Source: Mycolicibacterium arenosum
GTDB taxonomy: Bacteria > Actinomycetota > Actinomycetes > Mycobacteriales > Mycobacteriaceae
Direction of reading: 5' to 3'
NCBI RefSeq assembly: GCF_024320865.1
Contig: NZ_JANDBD010000009.1
Coordinates: 226,607-290,606, forward strand
DNA: 64,000 bases
A program made the position numbers and the translations under genes. The notes beneath the pieces were generated by a model that was not told where the DNA came from, ran no database searches, and saw only the letters and a list, made by a program, of their open reading frames with translations. Shown one piece after another: positions 16,701 through 25,965 of this stretch. Each line of letters opens with the position of its first letter. The stretch's first letter is position 1.

Positions 16701-17711
16701 CGATGTGCGCCGCAGTCGGTCGGTGGAGAAGTAGGTGGTGTAGCGCTGACGGGCCTCGGGTGTGGCGTGCGGGTCGAGCAGCGCCCCACGGTCCTCGGCG
16801 ACGAAGGTGAACAACATGCGATAGGCCACCCGCAACAATGCGTGGTGGACATCGTCGACCGACAGTCGCCCCTCTGCCAAATCCTCGCGCAGTGCCGCGT
16901 TGTCGGGGTGGGTGAGGAATCCTGCGCCGAGGGTCTGCAGAGCTTCGACGACGCCGTCGCGCAACAGGTTCAGGGCACGCGAACCGGTTTCGACCGCTTC
17001 TTGGCGCCATTGTTCGAGCCAGCACGATGCCGGCCCGACCTCAGGGTCGCGGGGTTCCACGCGGGACACATGGCACAGCGTGTACAGCAGTAGGAAGTCA
17101 GCGAACAGGTCGCCGTCGAAGATGGCTTCCAGGTCGAACTCGACATAGGCAGCGCCGACCAACGAGGTCGAGTCGCGCAGCAGGCGCAAAGTGGTGGCGT
17201 TGGCCAGGATCGCCCACAGATGCTCATCGGAGCGGTTCAGCAGCTCCTGCACTAAGGACTGCGGCGAGGCACCGGCCGCCCCGGCGACGCCCTTGCTGCG
17301 CGTGTCCAACGGCACGCGGCCCAGCAGATGGATCGGCACACTGCCCCAGACATGGGAGACCGGGTAATGCTGCTCGCCGACGATGATGCCACCCTTGCCG
17401 GTGGTGGGGACGCGGCCGTAGCCGAGTTGATCCAGCACCACCAGCAGGAACCGCTCCCGGGTCAACGACGTCGCCGATTCGTCCTCAGGCAGGTTATTGA
17501 GGGCTTGGCGGTATGTCGCCCATGCGCCGCGCAGGTAGGCCCAGACCCGGTTGGCGGCCTCTCGGACGGATTCACCCGCTGGCAGGTGATAGTCCGCGGA
17601 GGTCAGTCCCGGCAGGTCGGTGCCGGTGGCCAGTTTGGCGAGCAGGTCGGCGGGCAGCAGCCCGCCCTGGATGCGGATGCCGACGAATGTCGCTGCCGCC
17701 TCGGTGCTCAT
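13800..17711 (-). CDS. Large N6-adenine DNA methyltransferase (DrmMI/PglX-like)
   Basis: 1303 residues. The SAM-binding motif CDPACGSGHFLVGAARRIA lies near residue 500, preceded by the GSYYTPTSLVESLL segment that introduces this methylase class. The catalytic NPPWE lies near residue 777. Size and layout match the adenine methylases of class 1 DISARM (DrmMI) and BREX PglX, which mark host DNA. The ATG overlaps the stop of the SNF2 helicase gene (ATGA). The C-terminal 450 residues probably hold the target-recognition region. The family-level call is strong; the exact subfamily needs a tree. Confidence 0.85.
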   Translation of the reverse strand: MSTEAAATFVGIRIQGGLLPADLLAKLATGTDLPGLTSADYHLPAGESVREAANRVWAYLRGAWATYRQALNNLPEDESATSLTRERFLLVVLDQLGYGRVPTTGKGGIIVGEQHYPVSHVWGSVPIHLLGRVPLDTRSKGVAGAAGASPQSLVQELLNRSDEHLWAILANATTLRLLRDSTSLVGAAYVEFDLEAIFDGDLFADFLLLYTLCHVSRVEPRDPEVGPASCWLEQWRQEAVETGSRALNLLRDGVVEALQTLGAGFLTHPDNAALREDLAEGRLSVDDVHHALLRVAYRMLFTFVAEDRGALLDPHATPEARQRYTTYFSTDRLRRTSRRRRGGRYGDKWQALALIWRALGSVDGLPELGLPGIGGLFEKGELDFLSDCALSNQALQSAVRSLSVVREPRSNVLRVVDYRNLGAEELGSIYEALLEFVPAWDAAIKTYTLSIASGNQRKDTGSYYTPTSLVESLLDTALDPVLDDAEKSSDDAIEALLSVTVCDPACGSGHFLVGAARRIAKRVAALRTGDPEPTPESVRSAMRDVAGRCIYGVDVNPLAAELAKVSLWMEALEPGRPLTFLDAQIKVGNALVGTTPSLLAEGLPDDAFKPIEGDDKKITSTLAKQNKAERSAQGSLFDVDMVAANTKLGEQVLDVVAAPALSLADVHVQQQRLRAYAESEDYRRQRLAADAWCAAFVWQKTAGAPKAITHRTITRLTDGEDPLDERSCTEIERLAAEYRFFHWHLEFPHIFPTAPSKGDTVNPVAGWAGGFSAVTGNPPWERVKLQEQEFFAARDPEIATAPNAAARKRLIAKLPETNEPLHLAFVAEKRRAEGISHLMRTSGRYPLTGRGDINTYAVFAEADRNLLAGSGRLGVILPTGIATDATTQYYFKDLVENGSISSLYDFENRKPLFEAVDSRFKFCLLTLVGRDMREPEASFAFFAHDPTDLQRAGVTFVLTPEEITLLNPNTGTCPVFRSRRDAEITLGIYKRVPILMREDDPDGNPWGIKFMTMFHMSNDSHLFRTRDELEDGGWELNGNVFERGDKRMLPLYEAKMIHHYDHRWATYERDGTVRDVTLEEKQDPDFLAVPRYWVEEQQVDTKLRGQDGEWLLGWRDISRSTDERTLIGSVFPRAAVGNQLPVALVNGATSEGQFDLQACMSAFVVDFVARQKQSSTHMNFFIFMQLPLITPQLLVDSALPGVEGETTTWIASRAEALRYQFDPILRQWRKAELDAAFFHLYGIERDDVDYIMETFPIVKRKDIAAQGEYRTKRMILEIYDAMAEAEETGVPYESQFDDLAAQG

Positions 17712-20524
17712 TTGGTACCTCCCGTCGGGGGGACGAAGACGAAGACGCCGAGGATGTCGGCGACCGGTTCGACGGTGACCTTGAGCCCACGAATGACGTC
17801 GGCGGAGGCTTGGCGCACCCTGCGGTGCGATTTGAGGAGTCGTTTGGCCAGCAGTTCACCGTGGCCTTCGAGATGGGCGCGCACGTCGTCGAGTCCGTCG
17901 AGGCTTCGGCTGAGGAACTGTTGTGCCTGTGGGTGTGGCACGTTGCCCGAGGGAATGGCGTCCAGCAGTGGGGCGACCGATTCGGGTTCGAGCCAGTTCG
18001 CCTGTGCGGGTGCGCCTTCGAACGCCAGGGTGGCGACGTCCTCTGCCACCAGTTGCCGGGCACCCGAGCGGGACGGCAGTTCGAGGTGAAAGCGATAACG
18101 CACCAACAACAATGTCGTCCGGGTGGCCACCGCGCGCGTCCGGACCACGGCGCAGCGACGTGCCGGCCGTTGTTCGGCGGGAAGTTCGGTGTCCAGCGCG
18201 GATTCCAGAACGTAGTTGGCGATGGCCTCGACGCTGGCGTCGGTGCGGTTGAGCACGGCCTCGCCGCGGGCCACCGGCAGATCTGAGGCGAACACCAGTG
18301 GGTCGCGCCGGAAAGGTGGAAGGGTGTCGCGTAGGCCGAGTGGCAGCGGCGTCAGCGTTGCGGTGAACCCGGATTCCGTTGTGGTGCAGGTGGATCGCAG
18401 CGACCTCAAGGTGTGCTGGACGAAGTCGGCGACTTCGGTACCAGTCCCCAGGGCAGCCCGGGACTCGCGCAGTTCGGCGGAAACTTCCTCGGGCTTGATC
18501 CCGTGTTGAGCGTATTTGGTCTGGGCGACGCGTTCCCGTTCGGCGGCCGAATCCCATTGGGTGTAGAGGTTGTTCTGCTTGTCCTGAATGTCGAGTTCGA
18601 GGCCGAGTTGTTCGGCGTCGCGGCCGCGTAGCAGCAGTCCTTCCATCAGGGCCTCAACCACCACGTCGGTGCTGTCGGGGACCGGCACGGACACGCCGGT
18701 CGCCTTGCGGATCGCTTCGTGTTTGCGCAAGAGGACTTCCAGGACGATACCGTCGATCTGGTTGTCGCGGCCGTAGAGAGTTACCGCGCGCACGGTTTGG
18801 GCGCGTTGTCCGAAGCGGTCGACGCGGCCTTCGCGTTGTTCGTGGCGGGTGGGGTTCCACGCCAGGTCGTAGTGGATGACAGCCTGGAAGTTCTCCTGCA
18901 GGTTCACCCCTTCGGACAGGCAGTCGGTGGCGACCAGGACGTGGCGGCCCGGTGTTGCGGCGAGTTCCTCGATCCTGGTGATGCGTTCGTCCGCTGGCAG
19001 GCTGCCGGTCACCGCACGCACGGTGACGTTCTTGCCGAGTGCGGAGTCGAGGTGTTCGGCGACGTATTCGGCGGTGTCGATGAAGCGGCAGAACACGATC
19101 GGGTCGCAGCCGTCGGCCTGGACTTCTTTGACGATCTTGACCAGTGCGGCGATCTTGTTGTCGGGCCTGCCTTCCAGCTTCTGCGCGTCGGCGAGGAACC
19201 CGCGTAGCCGTCGCGACTTCGCGTCGGTCGGCCCGGAGCTGGGGTCTGCGCCGGGTGTGGTGTCGGCGGCTTCCAGTGCTTCGTCTTCGGGTTGGTCGAG
19301 CACGATGGCGCGGCCGATGGCGTCGGCTTCCTCTTGCGAGTCCGCGGCCGCGGCCGCGGCGCGGGTGCGCAGCGTCTGGGCGGCGGCGCGCGGTGAGGAG
19401 GCCAGCGCGCGCAGCAGCGCCAGTGCCGACCACCAGTTCACCCGCCGGGCCAGCCCGCCGTCACCGCTGCGCACTGTTTCTCGGGCGTAGTCCAGCACCT
19501 TGGTGAACAGGGCGTCGTATTCACGGCTGAGGGTGTAGGGCACTTCGGTGGTGAGACGGTCCTTCGGGAACGGCGTGTCCTCGTCGAGGTAGCGACGAAT
19601 GTCCGCGCGGCGGCGCTGGACGAAATGTTTGGCCAGGGTTTCGCGGCCGCGGCGGTCTTCGAGGTCGACGGTGGCCAGTTGCGGGTCGAGCAGGCCCAGA
19701 AGGTTGCGGAACGCTTCTTCCTTGCCGCTGTGCGGAGTGGCGCTGGCCAGGATCAGGTGCCGGGTCCGGTCGGCGGCGAGGTCGCGCATCAGCTCGTAGC
19801 GCTGGGTGCGTCCGGATCCCGACGAGGTGGAATCGGCGACGCAGGTGTGCACTTCGTCGACGATCACCAAGTCGGGGCAGGTGCGCAGGAACTCGTGGCG
19901 GCGCCGGGTGCTTTTGATGAAGTCGGTGGAGATGACGGTGATCGGGTAGCGCTCGAAAATCGACTCGGCGCCGACCAGCCCGCGTTCGAGTCGTTTCACG
20001 GTGCTGGGCAACACCAGTTCGGCTTCGAACCCGAACTTTTCGCGCAGTTCGCTTTGCCATTGCTCGGCTAGCGCGGGGCTGCACAGCACGGCCAGGCCGC
20101 GTGCGTCACCCACTTGTAGCAGTTCGGCGGCGATGAGCGCAGCTTCGACGGTCTTGCCGATGCCGACGTCGTCGGCGATCAACAGCCGAACGACGTCCTG
20201 GCGTAGTGCCATCATGAGCGGCACCAGTTGGTAGGCGCGTGGTTCGACGGCGATGGAAGCCAGGCTGCGGAACGGCCCTGCGGTGGAGCGGAATCCGATC
20301 CGCAGCGCGCTGCGCAGCATCGATGCGCTCAGGTGATCGCCGATGTCGTCGGGCACCGGCGGAGGGAAGGTCGCAGCGGTCACACCCTCGCTGATGAGGA
20401 CGCCGGCGATGTCGTCGTCGATGCCCCCGAGGGGCCGCAGGACCAGGAAGTCGTCGGTGCTGTCGGGCAGCACCACCCACTCGCGTCCCCGCGCTGTCAC
20501 CAGATTGCCCGGTGCGAAACCCAT
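17708..20524 (-). CDS. SNF2-family helicase/translocase (DrmD-like)
   Basis: 938 residues. Motif I is ADDVGIGKTVEA near residue 117, motif II VIVDEVH near 221, motif III LASATPHSG near 260, motif V VATDCLSEGVNLQ and motif VI QREGRVDRFGQ near 565. This matches RapA/SNF2 translocases. In class 1 DISARM the SNF2 protein DrmD is encoded next to the adenine methylase DrmMI, exactly the arrangement here. The C-terminal 300 residues are beta-rich (LVRYRFHLELPSRSG) and may contact DNA or partners. It begins 6 bases after the large helicase-nuclease gene and overlaps the methylase gene. Confidence 0.87.
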   Translation of the reverse strand: MGFAPGNLVTARGREWVVLPDSTDDFLVLRPLGGIDDDIAGVLISEGVTAATFPPPVPDDIGDHLSASMLRSALRIGFRSTAGPFRSLASIAVEPRAYQLVPLMMALRQDVVRLLIADDVGIGKTVEAALIAAELLQVGDARGLAVLCSPALAEQWQSELREKFGFEAELVLPSTVKRLERGLVGAESIFERYPITVISTDFIKSTRRRHEFLRTCPDLVIVDEVHTCVADSTSSGSGRTQRYELMRDLAADRTRHLILASATPHSGKEEAFRNLLGLLDPQLATVDLEDRRGRETLAKHFVQRRRADIRRYLDEDTPFPKDRLTTEVPYTLSREYDALFTKVLDYARETVRSGDGGLARRVNWWSALALLRALASSPRAAAQTLRTRAAAAAADSQEEADAIGRAIVLDQPEDEALEAADTTPGADPSSGPTDAKSRRLRGFLADAQKLEGRPDNKIAALVKIVKEVQADGCDPIVFCRFIDTAEYVAEHLDSALGKNVTVRAVTGSLPADERITRIEELAATPGRHVLVATDCLSEGVNLQENFQAVIHYDLAWNPTRHEQREGRVDRFGQRAQTVRAVTLYGRDNQIDGIVLEVLLRKHEAIRKATGVSVPVPDSTDVVVEALMEGLLLRGRDAEQLGLELDIQDKQNNLYTQWDSAAERERVAQTKYAQHGIKPEEVSAELRESRAALGTGTEVADFVQHTLRSLRSTCTTTESGFTATLTPLPLGLRDTLPPFRRDPLVFASDLPVARGEAVLNRTDASVEAIANYVLESALDTELPAEQRPARRCAVVRTRAVATRTTLLLVRYRFHLELPSRSGARQLVAEDVATLAFEGAPAQANWLEPESVAPLLDAIPSGNVPHPQAQQFLSRSLDGLDDVRAHLEGHGELLAKRLLKSHRRVRQASADVIRGLKVTVEPVADILGVFVFVPPTGGTK

Positions 20525-20530
20525 TGCCCG

Positions 20531-23500
20531 CTATCTCCCTTCACCGAATGCGTAGGCATGCTGGCGGATCTGGGCCACCCAGTCCTCGCCGGCTTTCAAC
20601 CGCAGTACTGACCACCCGATGTCGATCAGGGCATCCTCCACGTCCCCGGCGTCGGCCGGGGTCTCCTCCTCGACGAATACCGCCAATGCGGCATCGGCAG
20701 AGCGGTAGATGAAGTCCGGCCGCACAGTGGTGGACTCGATCGGCTCCCGGATCCCGTCGGGTAGGGCGAAGTCGTGTTCGACCAGCAGATCGATGAAGTC
20801 GCGTTCCAGTTGCGATTCGGTCTGAGCGTGGATCTGGTCGATGCGCTCACCCGCGGGGGCTGCTGCGACAGTCGGCGACGTGGTCGCCGCCGCGAGTTCC
20901 ATCAGTAGGTCGCGGATCGCGTGACGGTCGATGTACTGATGGTCGGTCTGGTTGCCGTACGACAGCACACAGTCGTAGCACGCTTTCTCGCAGCGCTCCC
21001 GCGCCCCATCAGCCTGGCCGGCGTCCGTGCCATCGGGGTGGAAATGGGCGATGTAGAGGGCCTTTCGGGCTGCCTGCGCCAGCGCGCCCGGCTCGGAATG
21101 GAGCCGGCGGAGCACACCGGCTCCGCCCTCCGCTGACTCGGTGAACAACATCCGAGCCCGCCCGTCGTTATCCGGTAGCGCTTCGCTGGACAACTCCGAA
21201 TCCTCCAGCTGGAACTCGGCTTCCACGCCGCGTTCCAGCGCATAGCGCAGGGTCGCTGCCACCTCATCGCTGACCGGCCGGGCCAGCCGGAACACCAGGA
21301 TGTTGCGGGTGTCCTCGACGTACGGGATCACCTTTTGCTTCGACGGCGCGTCGGCCGCATCCTGCAGCTCATCCTCCTGCGGAGTGACGTCCCCGGCTTC
21401 CCTCTCGGAAAGCCACTCCCCCTTCACGGTGTCGAGCCAGTAGCCGAGATCCCCGGGATGCTTGCGTCGGCGCCGGCCGACGTTGGTCACCCGAACTGTC
21501 GCGGTGTCGCCGTAACTCACTGTCGCCAAGGCCGTCGCATCCTTGCCGGCGCCGGACCCGACGATGGCGTCGAGGCGGCCGGTGCGGGGGCCGTGCTGGC
21601 TGAACCGGTAGGACGTGTGCAGTTCAAAGCCTGCCCGGCGCCGTTCCTCCTCGTCGCTGGAGATGCGTTCGCGGCGCCGGGTGAACACCGTCTGCATCCG
21701 CATCAACCCGTACTGGGGTACGCCCAGCGCACCGCCGCAGTGCTCGCAGACGTCCAGGCCCGCCCGCCGCACATGGTGGTAACCGCACGACTCGCACCGA
21801 TAGGCGTCCTGGGTTTCTACGGTGCCGATGCCGCCCGATGCCATCGGCACCTGGATCCGCTTGACCACGTAGCGGGCGCCCTCGTGGTAGATGATCGCGC
21901 CGGGCCCAAACTCGCTGATCGCTAAAAACCTTGGCCGCTGCAGGTAGTCGCCGCCATCCCCGCGGCCCGCGACGCTGCGCACGCCGGGGATGTATGCGGC
22001 CAGCGGCAGACGCGGGAAGCTGTAGCCCGGTAGGAAACCTTCGGATGCGAAGTATCGGTAGGTGTAGAAGTCGGAGTGCATTCGGTCGGTGTCCTCGTTG
22101 CGGAGCAACCGAAGCTGACCTTCGGCTTCCCGGCGTCTCGCTTCCGCGGCGTCGCGCGATCGGCGGTTGACCGAGACGTCGAGCACGATGCGGTTTTGTT
22201 CCTGCTGGTCATCGAGGGCCGACTGGTAGAGCTCGCGCCATCTGTTGCAGGCGTCGTCGAAAGCCTGTGGGGCGCTGCCGATGATGGCGTCTGACCACTC
22301 GTCGTGCCACCACGCGGTAGTGCCTAGTTCTTCGATGAGTTCGGCGATGAGTTGGCGGGCCCGCCCGGTAGCACGGCGCACCGCATCGGGATTGTCGAGC
22401 GCCTTCTTCAGGTCACCGGTCAACGGCATTCCGGGTTGGTCGATGTCGAGCAGGTCAGGCATGCGGGACCGCAGGTTTGCCCCGGTCTCCGACAGCCACA
22501 GCGCATGCAAATGCGAGGCCAGCAATGCTTCGTTGGTGAGATCCAGCCGGGGTGCCGCTACCGAGCCGGCGACCATGTCGGCGGACCGCCGGAAGTAGTA
22601 CTGGTCGTGGGCGTTTCCGGTGGCGCAGTACGTGGTGACCAGGGCGGGCTGGCCTGAGCGACCGGCTCGGCCGCTGCGCTGGGCATAGTTGGCCGGCGTG
22701 GGCGGCACATTGCGCAGTCCGACGGCGTTGAGGCTGGCGATATCCACGCCCAGCTCCATCGTCGGTGAGCAGTACATCACCTTGAGATCGCCTCGGCGGA
22801 ACTGCTTTTCGCGTTCCTCGCGGTCCAGCGGTGACACCTGGGCGGTGTGCTCGCGGGCGTACATTCCGGTCAGCTGGGGCGCGATATTTCGATACAGGTC
22901 TAGGAAGAACGGGTTGACCCGGGTGCCTTGTTCGGGATCGAAGCCCTTCCGGAGCGGGTCGGGAGCCCCTGACACACCGTCGCCGGGATGCCAAATAACC
23001 GCGGACGCCTTGAGTCGGTAGTTGGGTCCGGGCAGCCGGGGCAGCTCGATCGCGGTCAACAGTCCAGCTTTTTCGAGGGTGGCCAGCACATCTTCGATCA
23101 CCTTCTGCGCGTCGCCGGCGTCCAGTGGGTCGCCGGCGACGGTCAACCCGCTCGCTTCCCGGATGTATCGACCTAACGCCGAACGCCCGGTGAGTCGGAC
23201 GTCTGCGCGAGGCCGTCCCGGAGCTCCGGACTGCGTGGACACCACACCGGGTCGCGGTCGCGGCTCACGCGGCGGGATCGCCCATAGTCCGCTCAGGTGC
23301 TGGTCTGACTGCCTCCTGATCCGGTCGAACCCGTCGTCCGTCAGGCACTCGACATCCACCGCGAGTTCCCGGCGAAACTCGTCAAGCACGATGCGGCACA
23401 GTTCTTCTCGTTCACCTGCCCGCGCGTCGCGAAGCGGTGGGTACGCCGATGACCACAGCGCGGTGTCGGCGGCTATCTCGGTCAGTGACTCGTAGCCGAT

Positions 23501-25711
23501 GCGCAGCAGACCGGTCTGTTCAAGGTTGGGCATGGTGACCCGCCAGCCTCGCTGCAGGTCGGTGTACAGGCGGTATTCGATGAACTCCTTGAACGCCCGT
23601 TGCGCCGAACTTCTCGCCCCGTAGACCGCTTCGGGGTTGGCCGCGTAATCCTCGAACTGCAGACCGAGACTGTCCACGACACGTTCGGCGGCGTCATCGT
23701 GCCGCAACGCGCTGCGCTGCACGGCCTGGTTCAACGCGCCGCGCAGCTGTGTCATTTGTACGAAGTCGTTGAAGTGCCCGGCCTGCAGGCTGGCGTCCTG
23801 CCGGTTGTCGACGAATGTCAGCAGCTTGCGGCTGGAGGCGGTCAGCTCGGCTTCGGGAATTTTGTTGAGGGCACGCACTATTGAGGTGCTGAGGACTGAG
23901 ACGGCGGAGCTTCGCCCTTCGGCATCTAAGGTGGCGAGCTTGGCAAAGTCGCTGCCGCGGGCCTGCTCGTAGGACACCTTGCAGCGCAGGCAGAACCGGA
24001 ACGGGGCCGGAACGAAGGCCGCGTCGGTCCCGCCGGATGTCACTTCGGTGCCGGTGGTGTCGACACGGACACGGTGGGGCAGGTACGGGCGGCGACGGTC
24101 CGCGACGGTTCCGTCGACGAGCCACGAATCGGGCAGCCGTCCTTCCGGCAACGGGTCGACGGGCCATGGCTGAGCTGTCGAGATGTAGAGGTAGCCGTTG
24201 GCCTGGTCGCCGCCGCTGGCGTCGCGGTCCCGGCGCGGACGGTAGGAAACCGTTGATCCTTCAGTGGTTTTCGCGACCACCAGGTACTCCTGTCCGCATT
24301 CCCGGCAGAACGCCAGGGGCATAAGAAGATCGGCGGGGCGGTCAGGCACGGTGACCTGGTACTGGGAGGTGATATGGCGCCGTGCCTCGCGTTCAATCGA
24401 GACGTACACGGTGTCGCCCTTGGACAGGAACTGGTGCAGCCGGAATGCAAACAGCGGACGGTTGGTGACCGGATGCTTGGCCGCCGAGCCGGCCAGCAGC
24501 GTGGCGCGAATCGCCTGCTCGCACTCGTCGACCGTCGTCCCGGTCAAGTCTGCGAGCCGGGCCGCGGTGTCGCGGACCTTGGCGGGAGCTTCCCGGATGA
24601 TGCGGCCCGTTTCTTTCTCGGTGGCCAGCCCGAATTTGATCTCGATCCAGGTGGCCAGCGGGGACTTGGCGAGCGTGTTGTAGTCACCGGTGGCGCCACC
24701 CTGGCGGACTTCGCGGCGCAACCCGTCGGTGTCGTCCGGATCGCCGGCGGTCGCACGGTCGAGCGTTTCTCCGATAACGCGTTCAGCGGTGACCTCGGCG
24801 CCGAAGAGGGCTGATGCGACCTCGGCCACCACTCGGCGTTGGTCCTTGGCTGTCCCTGCGCTGGCCATGGTCGCCGAGGTGCCCACGCATTGCAGGTCCG
24901 GTGACTGGCAGGCATCGCGCACCCGTCGGACCAGCATCGCGACGTCGGCGCCCTGGCGACCGCGATAGGTGTGCAGTTCGTCGAGCACCAGGAAGTGCAG
25001 GCCCTTGGCGGCTTCGACCAGTTTGCGGCGCTCTTCGGGCCGGGTGAGCATCAACTCCAACATGACGTAGTTGGTGAGCAGGATGTCCGGCGGGTTGCGC
25101 AGGATGGCTTCGCGCTCTTCGCCCTGTTCTTGACCCGTATAGCGGGCGAAGGTCACGGGCTCGTTGCCCTCGCCGTAGCCGAAGCGCAGGAACTTCTCCA
25201 GCTCACCGACCTGGCTGTTGGCGAGCGCATTCATCGGATAGACGATGATTGCCTTCACGCCCCGCTCGCGGGGTTCTTGGCGCAACACCCGATCGACGAT
25301 GGGCACGATGTAGGCCAGCGATTTGCCCGAACCGGTACCGGTGGTCAGGACATAGCTCTTGCCCGACCGGGCAATCTCCACCGCCTCGCGCTGATGGCGG
25401 TGCAGGGTAATCGGCTGTGCGCCGGCGTCGTCCATCCGCCGCTTCGGGCGAAAGATCGTCGAGCACTCTTGGTCGAGGAGACCCTCGGCGATGAGGTCGT
25501 TGATCGATCCCCCGGAAGCGAACATCGGGTTCAGCGACAGCCACGGCTCCGGCCACTGCTTGCCCTCGGCCAGTTCCTCCTGAACGTGCTGGTGGATTCG
25601 CGGGTCGAGCGGAACGACTTCGCTGGTCGTGAACGAGCGGTAGTCGTCGATCAACTCCCGATGCACGCGAAAGACGTCCACAGGCCCCCTCGAATCTATC
25701 GCCGTCGTCAA
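20531..25711 (-). CDS. Giant DEAD/H helicase with DUF1998 zinc modules and C-terminal nuclease-like domain (DruE/MrfA-like)
   Basis: 1726 residues, the first gene of the operon. Helicase core: TGTGSGKSLAY near residue 122, LDELHTYRGRQG near 244, CSPTMELGVDIASL and QRSGRAGRSGQP near 1010. Between the two RecA lobes sits a long insert with FCRECGQEY near 468 and FCLRCK near 575. Zinc sites follow: CESCGYHH...CEHCGG near 1305-1325, and the DUF1998/MZB cluster CEKACYDCVLSYGNQ near 1575. The last 100 residues contain RDFIDLL, VRPDFIY and AVFVEEE, resembling a PD-(D/E)xK or Vsr/DUF559 fold. TTG 25711 is the furthest start; GTG 25681 follows GAGGGGG and is also plausible. MrfA repair helicases and Druantia DruE share the core layout. 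Confidence 0.83.
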   Translation of the reverse strand: MTTAIDSRGPVDVFRVHRELIDDYRSFTTSEVVPLDPRIHQHVQEELAEGKQWPEPWLSLNPMFASGGSINDLIAEGLLDQECSTIFRPKRRMDDAGAQPITLHRHQREAVEIARSGKSYVLTTGTGSGKSLAYIVPIVDRVLRQEPRERGVKAIIVYPMNALANSQVGELEKFLRFGYGEGNEPVTFARYTGQEQGEEREAILRNPPDILLTNYVMLELMLTRPEERRKLVEAAKGLHFLVLDELHTYRGRQGADVAMLVRRVRDACQSPDLQCVGTSATMASAGTAKDQRRVVAEVASALFGAEVTAERVIGETLDRATAGDPDDTDGLRREVRQGGATGDYNTLAKSPLATWIEIKFGLATEKETGRIIREAPAKVRDTAARLADLTGTTVDECEQAIRATLLAGSAAKHPVTNRPLFAFRLHQFLSKGDTVYVSIEREARRHITSQYQVTVPDRPADLLMPLAFCRECGQEYLVVAKTTEGSTVSYRPRRDRDASGGDQANGYLYISTAQPWPVDPLPEGRLPDSWLVDGTVADRRRPYLPHRVRVDTTGTEVTSGGTDAAFVPAPFRFCLRCKVSYEQARGSDFAKLATLDAEGRSSAVSVLSTSIVRALNKIPEAELTASSRKLLTFVDNRQDASLQAGHFNDFVQMTQLRGALNQAVQRSALRHDDAAERVVDSLGLQFEDYAANPEAVYGARSSAQRAFKEFIEYRLYTDLQRGWRVTMPNLEQTGLLRIGYESLTEIAADTALWSSAYPPLRDARAGEREELCRIVLDEFRRELAVDVECLTDDGFDRIRRQSDQHLSGLWAIPPREPRPRPGVVSTQSGAPGRPRADVRLTGRSALGRYIREASGLTVAGDPLDAGDAQKVIEDVLATLEKAGLLTAIELPRLPGPNYRLKASAVIWHPGDGVSGAPDPLRKGFDPEQGTRVNPFFLDLYRNIAPQLTGMYAREHTAQVSPLDREEREKQFRRGDLKVMYCSPTMELGVDIASLNAVGLRNVPPTPANYAQRSGRAGRSGQPALVTTYCATGNAHDQYYFRRSADMVAGSVAAPRLDLTNEALLASHLHALWLSETGANLRSRMPDLLDIDQPGMPLTGDLKKALDNPDAVRRATGRARQLIAELIEELGTTAWWHDEWSDAIIGSAPQAFDDACNRWRELYQSALDDQQEQNRIVLDVSVNRRSRDAAEARRREAEGQLRLLRNEDTDRMHSDFYTYRYFASEGFLPGYSFPRLPLAAYIPGVRSVAGRGDGGDYLQRPRFLAISEFGPGAIIYHEGARYVVKRIQVPMASGGIGTVETQDAYRCESCGYHHVRRAGLDVCEHCGGALGVPQYGLMRMQTVFTRRRERISSDEEERRRAGFELHTSYRFSQHGPRTGRLDAIVGSGAGKDATALATVSYGDTATVRVTNVGRRRRKHPGDLGYWLDTVKGEWLSEREAGDVTPQEDELQDAADAPSKQKVIPYVEDTRNILVFRLARPVSDEVAATLRYALERGVEAEFQLEDSELSSEALPDNDGRARMLFTESAEGGAGVLRRLHSEPGALAQAARKALYIAHFHPDGTDAGQADGARERCEKACYDCVLSYGNQTDHQYIDRHAIRDLLMELAAATTSPTVAAAPAGERIDQIHAQTESQLERDFIDLLVEHDFALPDGIREPIESTTVRPDFIYRSADAALAVFVEEETPADAGDVEDALIDIGWSVLRLKAGEDWVAQIRQHAYAFGEGR

Positions 25712-25965
25712 CGCTAGCCATCATTGCCGCGGTATAGCCCCACACCCGGCGAACTGCGGCAAACTCGACCGCGGAAGCCAGCATGAACCCCGAGCTCTTG
25801 CGGCAAACATACTCGCGGACGCGACAATGTTAGGGAGTTCGGCGCGCCGAGGCTGATGTCCACGACGCACGATGTCGGTGCTCACAGCAACCGTACCTAT
25901 GCACCTAGGCGCCACGCTCATCGACAGTTCGCGACCGACTACGAAGGGTTCTCTGGTTGCCTTCG

